Shown piece after piece: positions 18,900 through 27,231 of a stretch of DNA of 64,000 bases; position 1 is the stretch's first letter, and every line of letters begins with the position of its first letter. The stretch is taken from NCBI RefSeq assembly GCF_039522585.1, contig NZ_BAAADR010000023.1; one strand, written 5' to 3'. Below the pieces are notes generated by a model. That model was given only the letters and a program-made list of their open reading frames with translations. It was not told the origin of the DNA and made no database searches. The DNA is from Bisbaumannia salifodinae (GTDB taxonomy: Bacteria > Pseudomonadota > Gammaproteobacteria > Pseudomonadales > Halomonadaceae). The translations under genes and the position numbers were made by a program.

Positions 18900-19600
18900 C
18901 CCAGCCGCCTCCGCGCCATCTCGCCCAGCAGGTGGGCGGCGCCGTTGATCAGGGTCACCAGCACCAGCAGCACCAGGCCGAGGCCCAGGGCCAGGGCCAG
19001 GTTGCCCTTGCTGGTCTCCAGCACGATGGCGGTGGTCATCACCCGGGTGACGCCATCGATATTGCCGCCGACGATCATTACCGCCCCCACCTCGGCGCTG
19101 GCGCGGCCGAAACCGGCCAGTACCACGGTGATCAGCCCCAGGCGGGCGTCCCACAGCAGGGTGGGAATGCGCCTCAGCCGCGTCAGCCCCAGGGAGGTCA
19201 ACTGCTCGGCATACTCGCCATGCAGCTCCTCGACCTGCTGGCGGGTCAGGGCGGCGATGATCGGCAGGATCAGCACCACCTGGGCGACCACCATGGCGCC
19301 GGGCGTGAACAGCAGGCCGAACTGGCCCAGGGGGCCGGCCCGGGAGAGCAGCAGATAGACCGCCAGGCCCGCCACCACGGGGGGCAGCCCCATCAGCGCA
19401 TTGAGCACCACGATCAGCAGGCCGCGGCCAGGGAAGCGCCATAGCGCCAGGGCCGCGCCCAGGGGCAGGCCGATCAGGGCGGCGATCAGCACCGCCGCCA
19501 GCGACACCTGCAGCGACAGGGCGACGATCGCCAGCAGGGCCGGGTCCAGGCCGAGGACCAGGTTCAGGGCGGTGATAAAGGCGGAATCGGAGGTGGGCAT
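18896..19600 (-). CDS. tupB: tungstate ABC transporter permease TupB
   Basis: A 234-residue inner-membrane permease with about six hydrophobic segments. The coupling EAA loop reads EYAEQLTSLGLTRLRRIPTL, and the late FGRASAEVGAVMIVGGNI segment is typical of TupB/ModB permeases. It is the first gene of the tupBCA operon. The promoter lies in the 237-bp gap shared with the divergent regulator. Confidence 0.92.
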   Translation of the reverse strand: MPTSDSAFITALNLVLGLDPALLAIVALSLQVSLAAVLIAALIGLPLGAALALWRFPGRGLLIVVLNALMGLPPVVAGLAVYLLLSRAGPLGQFGLLFTPGAMVVAQVVLILPIIAALTRQQVEELHGEYAEQLTSLGLTRLRRIPTLLWDARLGLITVVLAGFGRASAEVGAVMIVGGNIDGVTRVMTTAIVLETSKGNLALALGLGLVLLVLVTLINGAAHLLGEMARRRLG

Positions 19601-19629
19601 CGTGTCTCCCTGGGTCTTCTCGCATCTTC

Positions 19630-19682
19630 TGCATTAATTCGCGTTGATGCATCCTATGCTGGAAAATATGCAGGATAATGCA
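19630..19682. promoter_or_regulatory. cluster of TGCAT/ATGCA half-sites upstream of tupB
   Basis: In the divergent gap the inverted repeat TGCATTAA-N6-TTGATGCA (19630-19651, one mismatch) is followed by ATGCA at 19668 and again at 19678. The patch is AT-rich against a GC-rich background. It is a plausible operator for the neighbouring excisionase-HTH regulator controlling tupBCA, but the true site is not known. Confidence 0.45.
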
Positions 19683-19753
19683 GTGAGACGACGAAGCCTG
19701 GCGTCGATACGACGCTCGGTGGCGCCCTGGGAACACGGCCAGAGGACGCCGGC

Positions 19754-19807
19754 GTGGAACCCCAGCCGACCTATCTGGCCACCGCCGAGGCGGCCGTCTG
19801 GTATTAG
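19754..19807 (+). pseudogene. broken duplicate of the 5' end of the tup regulator gene
   Basis: A GTG-initiated 17-codon reading gives VEPQPTYLATAEAAVWY then a TAG stop. It aligns with the first 17 residues of the intact gene 84 bp downstream (MESTATYLTTIEAAAYL), and the nucleotide match continues a little past the stop (CTGCGCCTCGAGG against CTGCGGCTGAAGG). It is a decayed tandem duplication of the start region, or the former start of the gene. Confidence 0.65.
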
Positions 19808-19837
19808 CTGCGCCTCGAGGGCGAAGGGAGGAACCGG

Positions 19838-20725
19838 ATGGAATCTACAGCGACCTATCTGACCACCATTGAGGCGGCCGCCTACCTGCGGCTGAAGGAG
19901 CGCAAGCTCTACGACCTGGCCGCCCAGGGGGTGATCCCCTGCACCCGGGTCACCGGCAAGCTGCTGTTTCCCCGCCATAGCCTGGACCTGTGGCTGATGC
20001 ACCACCTGGAGGGGGATCGGGCCGATCGTCGCGCTGCGCCTCCGGTGCTGGCGGGCAGCCAGGACCCGCTGCTGGAGTGGGCGGTGCGCGAGAGCGGCTG
20101 CGACCTGGCGCTGCTCTGTCACGGCAGCGGCGACGGGGTACGACGCCTGGCCGAGGGCGATGCGATGCTGGCCGGGGTGCATCTGCTCGACCCCGAAAGC
20201 GGCGCCTACAATGATCCGGCGCGCCTGGGGCTGGGCGCCATGGGCGATCTGGTGGCGCTGCGCTGGGGGCGTCGCCGCCAGGGGCTCTTGATCGCCCCGG
20301 GCAATCCGCTCGCTATCCGCGGCCTGGCGGACCTGACCCGGCCGGGGGTGGTGGTGGCCCGGCGTCAGCCGGACGCCGGGGCCGAACGGCTGCTGCGCTA
20401 CCTGCTGGCGCGCCAGGGTGTCGAGGCCGAGGCGCTATGCTTCGCGCATCATCTGGCCCTGAGCGAGGACGATCTGGCCCTGGCGGTGCGCCAGGGAGAG
20501 GCGAACGTGGGTCTGGGGGTGGCGGCGGCGGCGCGCCGCCAGGGCGTCGATTTCCTGCCCCTGCACTGGGAGCCCTTCGATCTGCTGATGCGCCGCCGGG
20601 ACTATTTCGAGGCACCGATCCAGCGCCTGCTGGCCTTTACCCGGGAGCCGCGCTTCGCCGAGCGGGCGGCGGCTCTGGGCGGCTATGACCTGAGCGAGCA
20701 GGGGCGGGTGGTCTACAACGCCTGA
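19838..20725 (+). CDS. excisionase-type HTH regulator fused to a solute-binding domain
   Basis: A 295-residue cytosolic regulator. Residues 8-50 form a MerR/excisionase-type winged helix (TIEAAAYLRLKERKLYDLAAQGVIPCTRV). From about residue 75 it has a periplasmic-binding-protein-like fold (GCDLALLCHGSGDGVRRLAEGDAMLAGVHL) without a signal peptide, so the ligand is sensed inside the cell. Proteins of this layout lie beside molybdate and tungstate transporters and are thought to respond to the oxyanion. It is divergent from tupBCA, the likely target. The start is chosen by the GGAGGAACCGG ribosome site. Confidence 0.85.
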   Translation: MESTATYLTTIEAAAYLRLKERKLYDLAAQGVIPCTRVTGKLLFPRHSLDLWLMHHLEGDRADRRAAPPVLAGSQDPLLEWAVRESGCDLALLCHGSGDGVRRLAEGDAMLAGVHLLDPESGAYNDPARLGLGAMGDLVALRWGRRRQGLLIAPGNPLAIRGLADLTRPGVVVARRQPDAGAERLLRYLLARQGVEAEALCFAHHLALSEDDLALAVRQGEANVGLGVAAAARRQGVDFLPLHWEPFDLLMRRRDYFEAPIQRLLAFTREPRFAERAAALGGYDLSEQGRVVYNA

Positions 20726-20821
20726 ACCGGAGGCGCCGCGGTTTTCGCCCCGGCCCACCTCGCGCCGGCCCCGGGAGTCCTGCTCGCCGAGGGGGGGGGC
20801 TCCGATGCCAAGGACGCGCTT

Positions 20822-22243
20822 TTAGGCATCGTCGGAGGGGGCGCCGGGGGCAATGTTGTGATTGAGCCGAAATCGGTTGCTCGGATCGAAGCGAGTCTTG
20901 AGCGCGACCAGGCGATCATGGTTCTGCCGGTAGTTGGCGGCTACCCGGTCGGTGTCGTCCGCGGACATGAAGTTCACATAGCCACCCGCCTGGGAGTGGG
21001 GGCGCAGCGCCTGGTAGTAGGCCCGTCCCCAGGCGATATTGGCCTCGCTGTCGCGGGCATCCGGCCAGCTTGGCCCGAGGGCCGTGGCGAAGGTCGCCTC
21101 CCGGTAGGCGAACGCCGTGGCCTCCGGGGCGACGCGCCGGCAGGCCCCGTCGATGGGGAACAGCAGGGTAGCGGTCTGTGGGCAGGGGATGCGGGCCCCG
21201 AAGTCGAGGTGCACGGCGATCGCCGCGTCGCTCAGTTCCCGGCTGAAACAGCCCTTCCAGTAATGATGCAGCCCGGCGGGTAGCAGCTCGTCGAACAGGG
21301 TGTTGATCACCGGGTAGGGCATGCGCTGGACGAACTGCCCCAGCACGGGGCCGAGGCGGCCGAGCCGCTCGCGTATCGCGTCGTCCTCGCCCGCGGGTCC
21401 GCTCCAACAGGTCAGCACCACGACCACCGGCCGGCCGTGCCAGGCCTCGGGGACGAAGGGCAGCGGTGGCGCCAGGGTGATGCCGAGGATCGCCCCCAGC
21501 GCCTCGGGCGCCTCGGTGATCAGCTCCCGGTAGGCCTGGAGGACCCCGGCCTCGAGCGGATAGAAGGTCGGGCCGCCGAGGATATTGGCCACCTCGTGCA
21601 GGCGGTACTCGAAGGAGGTGACCACGCCGAAATTGCCGCCACCGCCGCGGATGGCCCAGAACAGCTCCTCGTGGTGGCCTTCGCTGCAGCTCAGGAAGTG
21701 GCCCTCGGCGGTGACCAGATCCGCCGAGACCAGGTTATCGCAGGTCAGCCCGCAGCGCCGCGCCAGATATCCCAGGCCGCCGCCCAGCGTCAGCCCGGCG
21801 ATGCCGGTGGTGGAGACGATGCCGCCGGTGGTCGCCAGGCCGAAGGCGGCGGTGGCATGGTTGAAGTCGGCCCAGGTGCAGCCGCCCTCGGCCCGCACGC
21901 GGCGTTGCTCGGGGTCGACCCGGATGCCGCGCATGCGCTCGAGGGAGAGGACCAGGCCGTCGTCGCAGGTCCCGAAGCCGGGCACGCTGTGTCCGCCGCC
22001 GCGCACGGCCAGGGGAAGGTCGTGCTCGCCGGCGAAGGTCACGCCGGCCATCACGTCGGCGACATCCGCGGCCTGGACGATCAGCGCGGGGCGGCGATCG
22101 TGCTGGGCGTTGTAGACTCGGCGTGCCGCGTCGTAACCCTCGTCACCCGGTCGCATCAGGACGCCGTGCAGGCGCTGTTCCAGGTCGTGAATGTCCTTCG
22201 CGTTCGGGGCGCCATGCCCTGTCTCGATATCGGCAACTTTCAT
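20822..22243 (-). CDS. FAD-linked oxidase of the berberine-bridge enzyme family
   Basis: A 473-residue oxidase with an N-terminal FAD_binding_4 (PCMH) domain at residues 50-225 and a C-terminal BBE motif (YVNFMSADDTDRV...NRFRLNHNI). His85 in RGGGHSVPG is the expected 8-alpha covalent FAD ligand. The usual second ligand Cys (CPTVG in BBE) appears replaced in GGIVSTTGIAG, so flavin attachment is probably single. No signal peptide is seen. Family members oxidise alcohols, sugars or secondary metabolites; the substrate here is unknown. It is divergent from a SARP-type regulator with repeat sites between them. Confidence 0.88.
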   Translation of the reverse strand: MKVADIETGHGAPNAKDIHDLEQRLHGVLMRPGDEGYDAARRVYNAQHDRRPALIVQAADVADVMAGVTFAGEHDLPLAVRGGGHSVPGFGTCDDGLVLSLERMRGIRVDPEQRRVRAEGGCTWADFNHATAAFGLATTGGIVSTTGIAGLTLGGGLGYLARRCGLTCDNLVSADLVTAEGHFLSCSEGHHEELFWAIRGGGGNFGVVTSFEYRLHEVANILGGPTFYPLEAGVLQAYRELITEAPEALGAILGITLAPPLPFVPEAWHGRPVVVVLTCWSGPAGEDDAIRERLGRLGPVLGQFVQRMPYPVINTLFDELLPAGLHHYWKGCFSRELSDAAIAVHLDFGARIPCPQTATLLFPIDGACRRVAPEATAFAYREATFATALGPSWPDARDSEANIAWGRAYYQALRPHSQAGGYVNFMSADDTDRVAANYRQNHDRLVALKTRFDPSNRFRLNHNIAPGAPSDDA

Positions 22244-22324
22244 CTCGCACCTCCCGGCCTGGGGGTATCGAGCCGGCTTGCAACGGCTTCCCCCTGGGGC
22301 TTTGCCTCAGGCATAGCAGGGTGA

Positions 22325-22353
22325 GCGTCCCGCAAGCGTGACGACGGCGTGAC
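22325..22353 (+). promoter_or_regulatory. three heptamer direct repeats at 11-bp spacing (SARP-box-like)
   Basis: GCGTCCC at 22325, GCGTGAC at 22336 and GCGTGAC at 22347 recur every 11 bp in the divergent gap in front of the BTAD regulator. SARP regulators bind heptameric direct repeats at one-helical-turn spacing near the -35 region. The match in spacing, next to a SARP-type gene, is what supports the call. Confidence 0.5.
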
Positions 22354-22419
22354 GGGCGAGGGAATGAAATCGGGCAGCGATCCGCATCCGGGGATAGGCT
22401 GGAGGCAGGAGGACTACCC

Positions 22420-24456
22420 ATGACTCGACTGCATGCCTCGCTGCTGGGCCCGTTCGCCTGCCATACGCAGGTCGGGCAGGCGCTCGTCTTCCCGACCCGC
22501 AAGGTCGAGGCCCTGCTGGCCTACCTGGTGGCGAGCCCGTCCCGGCGGGAGACGCGGGACCGGCTCGCTGGCCTGCTGTGGGACGACATGGCGGAGTCAC
22601 GGGCCCGGGCCAACCTGCGCCAGGCGCTGTCCCGGCTGCGGCATGCGTTGCCGCCGGCGGTGCGCGACGGCCTGATCATCGGCGCCCGGGAGGTGGTCGT
22701 GGAGCCGCAGGCGTTCGAGGTCGATCTGGAGACGTTCGAGCGGCGGGTGGCCGATGGCACCCCGGAGACCCTGGAACGGGCGCTCGCCCAGTATCGTGGC
22801 CCCTTCCTGGAGGGCATGGCCGACTGCGGCGACGCCTACGAGGCGTGGCTGCTGGCCCAACGCTGTCGCCTGGAGGAGCAGCGGCAGCAACTGATGCGCC
22901 GCTTGCTCGACCACTATGTCATCACCGGCGCCATCGACCCGGGGATCCAGCTCGCCCTGCGGTTGCTGGCGGATGACCCCTTGGATGAAGGGGTGCTGCG
23001 CGTGCTGATGCGCCTCTACCTCTACCAGGACCGGATCGGGGCGGCGCTCGCGCAGTATCGACGCTTCGGCGAACGGCTCGCCGATGAACTCGGCGCCACC
23101 CCCGCCCCGCAGACCGAACGATTACGGCAGGAGCTGCTGGCGCTGCTGCCGGGCGATGCAACCGACCTGGCGTGGGAAAGCGACGACCTGCCCGAGCGTC
23201 CCGAGGTGATCGCGGCCGCCGCCGCGGCACGCCGGTGGCGCCGCGGCGAGCCCTCCGGGCTGCCGGCGCTGGCCGTCCTGGCCCTGGAGCCGGCCGAGGA
23301 GGGGTTGCGTCACCTGGGTGAGGGCCTGGCCGAAGATATCGCCACCGAGCTGGGTCGCTTTCGTGAGCTCGAGGTGATCGCCCCGGCCAGCGCCCTGGCC
23401 TATCGCCATAGCGGGGCCAGCCGGGAACGGATCGGTCGCGAACTCGGCGTCGATTATCTCCTCGACGGGCGGCTGCGCGGCTTCGGAGAGGGGCTGCGGC
23501 TCACCGCCCGCCTGCTGGCGACCGAAGGGGGGCGCCAGGTCTGGGCGGAGCGCTACGACTGCCGGCGCGACGAGCTCTTCGCGGTACAGGACGAGATCGT
23601 TGCGCAACTCGTCGGTCGCCTGGTCGGGCGGATCGAGGATGACCGCCTGACCCGGACCCGGCGGATCCCGCCCCGGGACTGGCAGGCCTATGACCTCTGG
23701 CTGCGCGGCTGGCATGCCCTGCGCCACCCGGACCTGCCGGCGATCCAGGAGGCGCGGCGCTGCTTCCGGCAGGCACTGGCCCGGGACCCGCGGTTCGCCC
23801 GGGCCTACGTCGGGCTGGCCCTGGCGCACTTGGATGAATGGGCCTGCTACGCCTGGCAGCACTGGGTATTCCTCCAGGACGAGGCCCTGGCGCTCGGCCG
23901 CCAGGCGGTCGCCCTGGACGAGCACGATCATCGTGCCCACTGCATGCTGGGCCTGGCCGAGCTCTACGCACGGCGCTACGAGGCCGCCGACCGGGAGCTG
24001 ACGCTGGCCCTCGCCCTCAATCCCAACGATGCCGACGTGCTCGCCCATGCCTCCTTCGCCCTGGCCTTGATCGGCGACCCCGAACGCGGGGTGGAGGCGG
24101 CGCGCAAGGCGCTGCGCCTGGCCCCCTACCGGCCGGAGTGGTACGCCGGCATGGCCGGGATCGCCTTCTTCAGCGCTCGGCGCTATGGCGAGGCCATCGA
24201 CACCCTGGCCTCGGCGCCCCAGGCCTTCTGCAATACGCCGGCCTTCCTCGCCGCGGCCCATGCCCATCTCGGCCAGCTCGAGCAGGGCCGCCACCACCGC
24301 GATACCGTTTATCGGCACTACCGTTATCAACTGGCCCGCGGCACCTTCCCCGCCCATATCGGCTGCCTGGAATGGCTGGCCGCGCTCGATCCCTACCGGC
24401 GCGACGCCGATGCCGAGCACTATCTGGAGGGGCTGCGTCGGGCGGGGTTCGACTAG
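22420..24456 (+). CDS. SARP/BTAD-type transcriptional activator with TolB-like and TPR regions
   Basis: A 678-residue cytosolic regulator. Residues 1-95 form an OmpR-like winged helix (PTRKVEALLAYLV; RARANLRQALSRLRHAL). Residues 100-245 form the bacterial transcriptional activator domain (DDPLDEGVLRVLMRLYLYQDR). Residues 275-400 match the TolB/FlgO-like sensor-associated region (EDIATELGRFRELEVI; YLLDGRLR), and the rest holds TPR repeats (FARAYVGLALAHLDEW; HDHRAHCMLGLAELYARRY). This layout is frequent in actinobacteria and sporadic in proteobacteria. The likely targets are the divergent oxidase and the downstream methyltransferase. The ligand is unknown. Confidence 0.87.
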   Translation: MTRLHASLLGPFACHTQVGQALVFPTRKVEALLAYLVASPSRRETRDRLAGLLWDDMAESRARANLRQALSRLRHALPPAVRDGLIIGAREVVVEPQAFEVDLETFERRVADGTPETLERALAQYRGPFLEGMADCGDAYEAWLLAQRCRLEEQRQQLMRRLLDHYVITGAIDPGIQLALRLLADDPLDEGVLRVLMRLYLYQDRIGAALAQYRRFGERLADELGATPAPQTERLRQELLALLPGDATDLAWESDDLPERPEVIAAAAAARRWRRGEPSGLPALAVLALEPAEEGLRHLGEGLAEDIATELGRFRELEVIAPASALAYRHSGASRERIGRELGVDYLLDGRLRGFGEGLRLTARLLATEGGRQVWAERYDCRRDELFAVQDEIVAQLVGRLVGRIEDDRLTRTRRIPPRDWQAYDLWLRGWHALRHPDLPAIQEARRCFRQALARDPRFARAYVGLALAHLDEWACYAWQHWVFLQDEALALGRQAVALDEHDHRAHCMLGLAELYARRYEAADRELTLALALNPNDADVLAHASFALALIGDPERGVEAARKALRLAPYRPEWYAGMAGIAFFSARRYGEAIDTLASAPQAFCNTPAFLAAAHAHLGQLEQGRHHRDTVYRHYRYQLARGTFPAHIGCLEWLAALDPYRRDADAEHYLEGLRRAGFD

Positions 24457-24613
24457 GCCGGCCCGTCGAGCCGTCAGGGCCTGGGCCGCGCAATAAGTCC
24501 CTGACTGCTAGAACTGATAGGGAGGCGGCGAGACGAGGGAAAGGCGATGTCCCGCCGCCGACCGGCGGCGCCTCGGCGTCGTGTCACCCATGGCTCCCAT
24601 GCGGAGGTGTGCC

Positions 24614-25486
24614 ATGAACCAGACCCCACCAGCGGCCAGCGAGTACGTCGAGTTCTGGAACGACACCCTGGCCGAGAAGTTCGATCGCTTCCAGAATATC
24701 CTGATGAACGGCCTGAGCTACCATAGCCGGGTGCCCCTCGACCACCTCTCCCTCGCACCGGGCAGCCGGATCCTCGACGTCGGCTGCGGCTGGGGCGATA
24801 CCGCCATCGCGTTGGCACGCCGGACCGGCCCCCGGGGCGAGGTACTGGGCCTGGACTGCGTCGAGCAGTTCCTCGAGGATGCCCGACGACGCGCCGCGGC
24901 GGAGGGCATCGACAACGTCACCTTCGTGGCTGCCGACGTGGAGCGCTACCCCTTCGAACCGGAATACGACCTCTGCTTCTCGCGCTTCGGCATGATGTTC
25001 TTCGAGCATCCGGTGGCGGCCATGCGCAATGTCCACAAGGCCCTCAAGCCGGGCGGCGAGCTGATGTTTATCGTCTGGCGCGATATCGCCGACAACCCCT
25101 GGCTGGGCCTGCCCAAGCAGGTGGTGCTGGATTTCCTGCCGCCCCCCGGTGAGGACGCCCGCACCTGTGGCCCGGGGCCCTTCTCCATGGCCAATCCCGA
25201 GGTGGTCACCCAGCAGCTGGAGATCGCCGGCTTCGAGGCGATCGCCTTCGAGCGCAACGACGGGCCGGTGGAAGTGGGCGACTCGGTGGAGAACGCCATG
25301 CGCTTCCAGCTCGCCCTGGGGCCGGCCGGTGAGGTGTTCCGCGAGGCGGGGGAGGAGGCCGAGCGCCAGCGCCCCGAGATCGAGGAGGCGCTGCGCCAGG
25401 CCCTGGCCCCCTATGAGCAGGACGGCAGGATCGTTATGGGCTCCAGTTCCTGGACGATTACCGCCCGCAAGCCGGGAGGCGCCTGA
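24614..25486 (+). CDS. class I SAM-dependent methyltransferase
   Basis: A 290-residue methyltransferase with a Rossmann core. Motif I is ILDVGCGWGDTAIALA at about residues 54-69, the acidic loop is GEVLGLDCVEQFLEDA, motif II is NVTFVAADVERYPF, and the post-motif LKPGGELMFIVW is standard for the UbiE/Methyltransf_11 group. It starts MNQTPPAASEYVEFW behind GGAGG. A longer C-terminal helical extension (residues 170-290) is shared with the decayed copy at 27.2-28.1 kb. The substrate is unknown. It follows the BTAD regulator by 157 bp and precedes a lipoprotein gene by 49 bp. Confidence 0.88.
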   Translation: MNQTPPAASEYVEFWNDTLAEKFDRFQNILMNGLSYHSRVPLDHLSLAPGSRILDVGCGWGDTAIALARRTGPRGEVLGLDCVEQFLEDARRRAAAEGIDNVTFVAADVERYPFEPEYDLCFSRFGMMFFEHPVAAMRNVHKALKPGGELMFIVWRDIADNPWLGLPKQVVLDFLPPPGEDARTCGPGPFSMANPEVVTQQLEIAGFEAIAFERNDGPVEVGDSVENAMRFQLALGPAGEVFREAGEEAERQRPEIEEALRQALAPYEQDGRIVMGSSSWTITARKPGGA

Positions 25487-25535
25487 GCCACGCGACCGGC
25501 CCGGCCATCCGTCCCCCGGCTTGAGGAGCTCGACG

Positions 25536-26702
25536 ATGCACTGGTTCGGTGTCACCGGAACCCCGGCACGCCCCGGCGCGGGGCTCGCCCGGGGGCTCCT
25601 CGGCCTGTGGTTCGTGGCCGGGCTCGGCCTGCTGTCCGGGTGTACCACTCTGGGGCGGGGCCAGGAGGCGCTGCTGGTGCTGCATGACCTCGCCGCGGTT
25701 GATGGCCCGAGCCATCTGAAACGCCATACCCCGGCGCCGGTGCGCGAGGAGATGACCTATGCGGTGGCGGGTCGCGACCAGGCGGTGGACCTCTACCGCC
25801 CGGCCGAGCCGCGTCGCGGCGCCCTGATCCTGGTGCATGGCTTCACTGAGGCGGGGCGTCGTGATCCCCGCCTGGTGGCCCTGGCACGGACGCTGGCCCG
25901 CGCCGGTTTCACGGTGATCGTGCCGGAACTGCAAGGGTTGCGAGACTTCTCCGTGGGCACCCGCGAGGTGGAGCGGATCGCCGCCGTGATCCACCACGCC
26001 ACGACGACGGTGCCGGCGGCGGAGTCGGGCACCGGGCTCGCCGCCATCAGCTTCGCGGTGGGACCGGCGATTCTCGCCGCCATGCGGCCGGACACCGCTC
26101 ACCGGGTACGCTTCGTGATCGCCGTGGGCGGGTACTACGACCTCACCGATATGCTTCGCTACGTCACCACCGGGGAAGATCGCGGCGGAGGCGGCCGGCA
26201 CCCCCCGCCGCCTCAGCGCGAGGCGCGCTGGATGGTGCTGCTGAGCCAGCTGCACCGCTTGGAGGACGCCGGGGACCGGGCGAGGCTGGAAGCCATGGCA
26301 CGCCGCCGCCTGGCCGGCGACGATGCTTCGCCGGCCGAGGTCCGTGGGCTCGGCCCCCAGGGAAGGGCCCTGTATGAGCTGGTCAGCAACCGGGATCCGG
26401 CCCGGGTGGCAAGGCTGATCGAGGCGCTGCCGCGCCCCCTGCGCGAGCAGTTCGCCGCCCTCGACCTCTCGGCCCGCGAGCTCGATGCGCTCGAGGCGCG
26501 GCTGGTCCTGATTCATGGGCCGGACGACCGGGTCATCCCCATCAGCCACTCGCGGCGTCTGCGCGATGCGCTCCCGGCCGGCCAGGCCCGCCTGTTCGAA
26601 GCCGGGGGACTGGGGCATGTGGAGGTCAGGGCGGGGTGGCGCGACGGCTGGGAGTTGTGGCGGGCGATTTATCATCTGCTGCGGCTGGGGGAAGCGCGCT
26701 GA
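25536..26702 (+). CDS. alpha/beta-hydrolase-fold lipoprotein
   Basis: A 388-residue envelope protein. The signal peptide ends in the lipobox LLSGC, so Cys36 would be lipidated; Thr at +2 argues for outer-membrane sorting. The hydrolase core follows: GALILVHGFTEAG near residue 92, the nucleophile elbow and LVLIHGPDDRVIPISHS with the acidic residue, then GLGHVE with the His. The elbow reads AISFA instead of GxSxG, so Ser is kept but both glycines are Ala, and activity is uncertain. A proline-rich insertion (GGGGRHPPPPQ) precedes the lid. It was probably co-transcribed with the methyltransferase. Confidence 0.8.
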   Translation: MHWFGVTGTPARPGAGLARGLLGLWFVAGLGLLSGCTTLGRGQEALLVLHDLAAVDGPSHLKRHTPAPVREEMTYAVAGRDQAVDLYRPAEPRRGALILVHGFTEAGRRDPRLVALARTLARAGFTVIVPELQGLRDFSVGTREVERIAAVIHHATTTVPAAESGTGLAAISFAVGPAILAAMRPDTAHRVRFVIAVGGYYDLTDMLRYVTTGEDRGGGGRHPPPPQREARWMVLLSQLHRLEDAGDRARLEAMARRRLAGDDASPAEVRGLGPQGRALYELVSNRDPARVARLIEALPRPLREQFAALDLSARELDALEARLVLIHGPDDRVIPISHSRRLRDALPAGQARLFEAGGLGHVEVRAGWRDGWELWRAIYHLLRLGEAR

Positions 26703-26714
26703 CGCCGGGGCCGG

Positions 26715-26795
26715 GCGGATGCTGCCTTCCGCGACTTCCCGGCCGCGCCGATCGAGTCGCTTAGCGTGGGGTGCCCCATTGCCGAGCCGGCCTGA
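26715..26795 (+). pseudogene. 3'-end remnant of a CMD-family (peroxidase-like) gene
   Basis: From 26718 the reading DAAFRDFPAAPIESLSVG, then CPIAEPA and stop, matches the last 26 codons of the intact gene ending at 37401 (DAAFRDFPAELIESLSVG...). Nucleotide identity is high over about 75 bp and breaks abruptly at the left edge, where it joins the end of the lipoprotein gene. There is no 5' part, so it is non-functional. Confidence 0.8.
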
Positions 26796-26806
26796 GCGAG
26801 GGCAGT

Positions 26807-26852
26807 TCAGTTCGGCGTCGGCGGGTTCTGTGGTTGGGCGACATGGGGCCCG
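26807..26852 (-). pseudogene. 3'-end remnant of an acoR-like gene
   Basis: Directly after the CMD remnant, the sequence TCAGTTCGGCGTCGGCGGG onward matches the reverse strand of the acoR 3' end at 37421-37466, including the stop codon and the PNQQNPPTQ-coding tail, with one base deleted. The order and orientation of both remnants reproduce the intact 37.4-kb junction. Confidence 0.72.
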
Positions 26853-26910
26853 GTGGCATCGGGAATCGTCCGCGCCAGATATCTGATGCACGCTGGAGGT
26901 CTTCGGGCTC

Positions 26911-27100
26911 ATGACGCTGGGCTCATCCTTCGATGACGACCTCTTGTCCCTGAAACGGCCCAGCGTGGAGCAGGGGCTGGCCGATCCTGTTCCGCTCCAT
27001 CGGCGGTACCCCGGTGCCCCAGTGCGAGGCGGTGGTCAACGTCTTCCAGTCGGCCATTGGCGACCCCGAGCGCTTCCATCCCGAGCGGCATATCGCCCTC
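26911..27100 (+). pseudogene. internally deleted remnant of a lipoate-protein ligase-like gene
   Basis: The start ATGACGCTGGG...CTGAAACGGCCCAGCGTGGAG matches the 5' end of the intact gene at 45043 (LALRRPSVAEG). It then jumps to the GLADPVPLHR-coding block equivalent to GWPIRFRSTGGTPVPQ, and jumps again to the block equivalent to FQAAIHDPERFSPASHIAL. At least two deletions and a frameshift remove most of the enzyme. Together with the two remnants to the left, it is a collapsed copy of the 37-46 kb locus. Confidence 0.8.
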
Positions 27101-27231
27101 TATCCGCTGCCCCGCAGAAAGGAGCTCGAACTGCTAGAACTGTAGGTAGGCGGCGGGACGTGGCGACCGACATGCCCTGTCGCCGTCCCGCGGCGCCACG
27201 ACATTCATGGCTCCCATCTTGGAGGTACGCC

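Noticed and set aside
18900..19736. Upstream extension of the tupC frame through tupB
   Set aside because: The extra residues are arginine/proline/glycine-rich with no similarity, and the true start at 18899 gives a normal ABC ATPase length.
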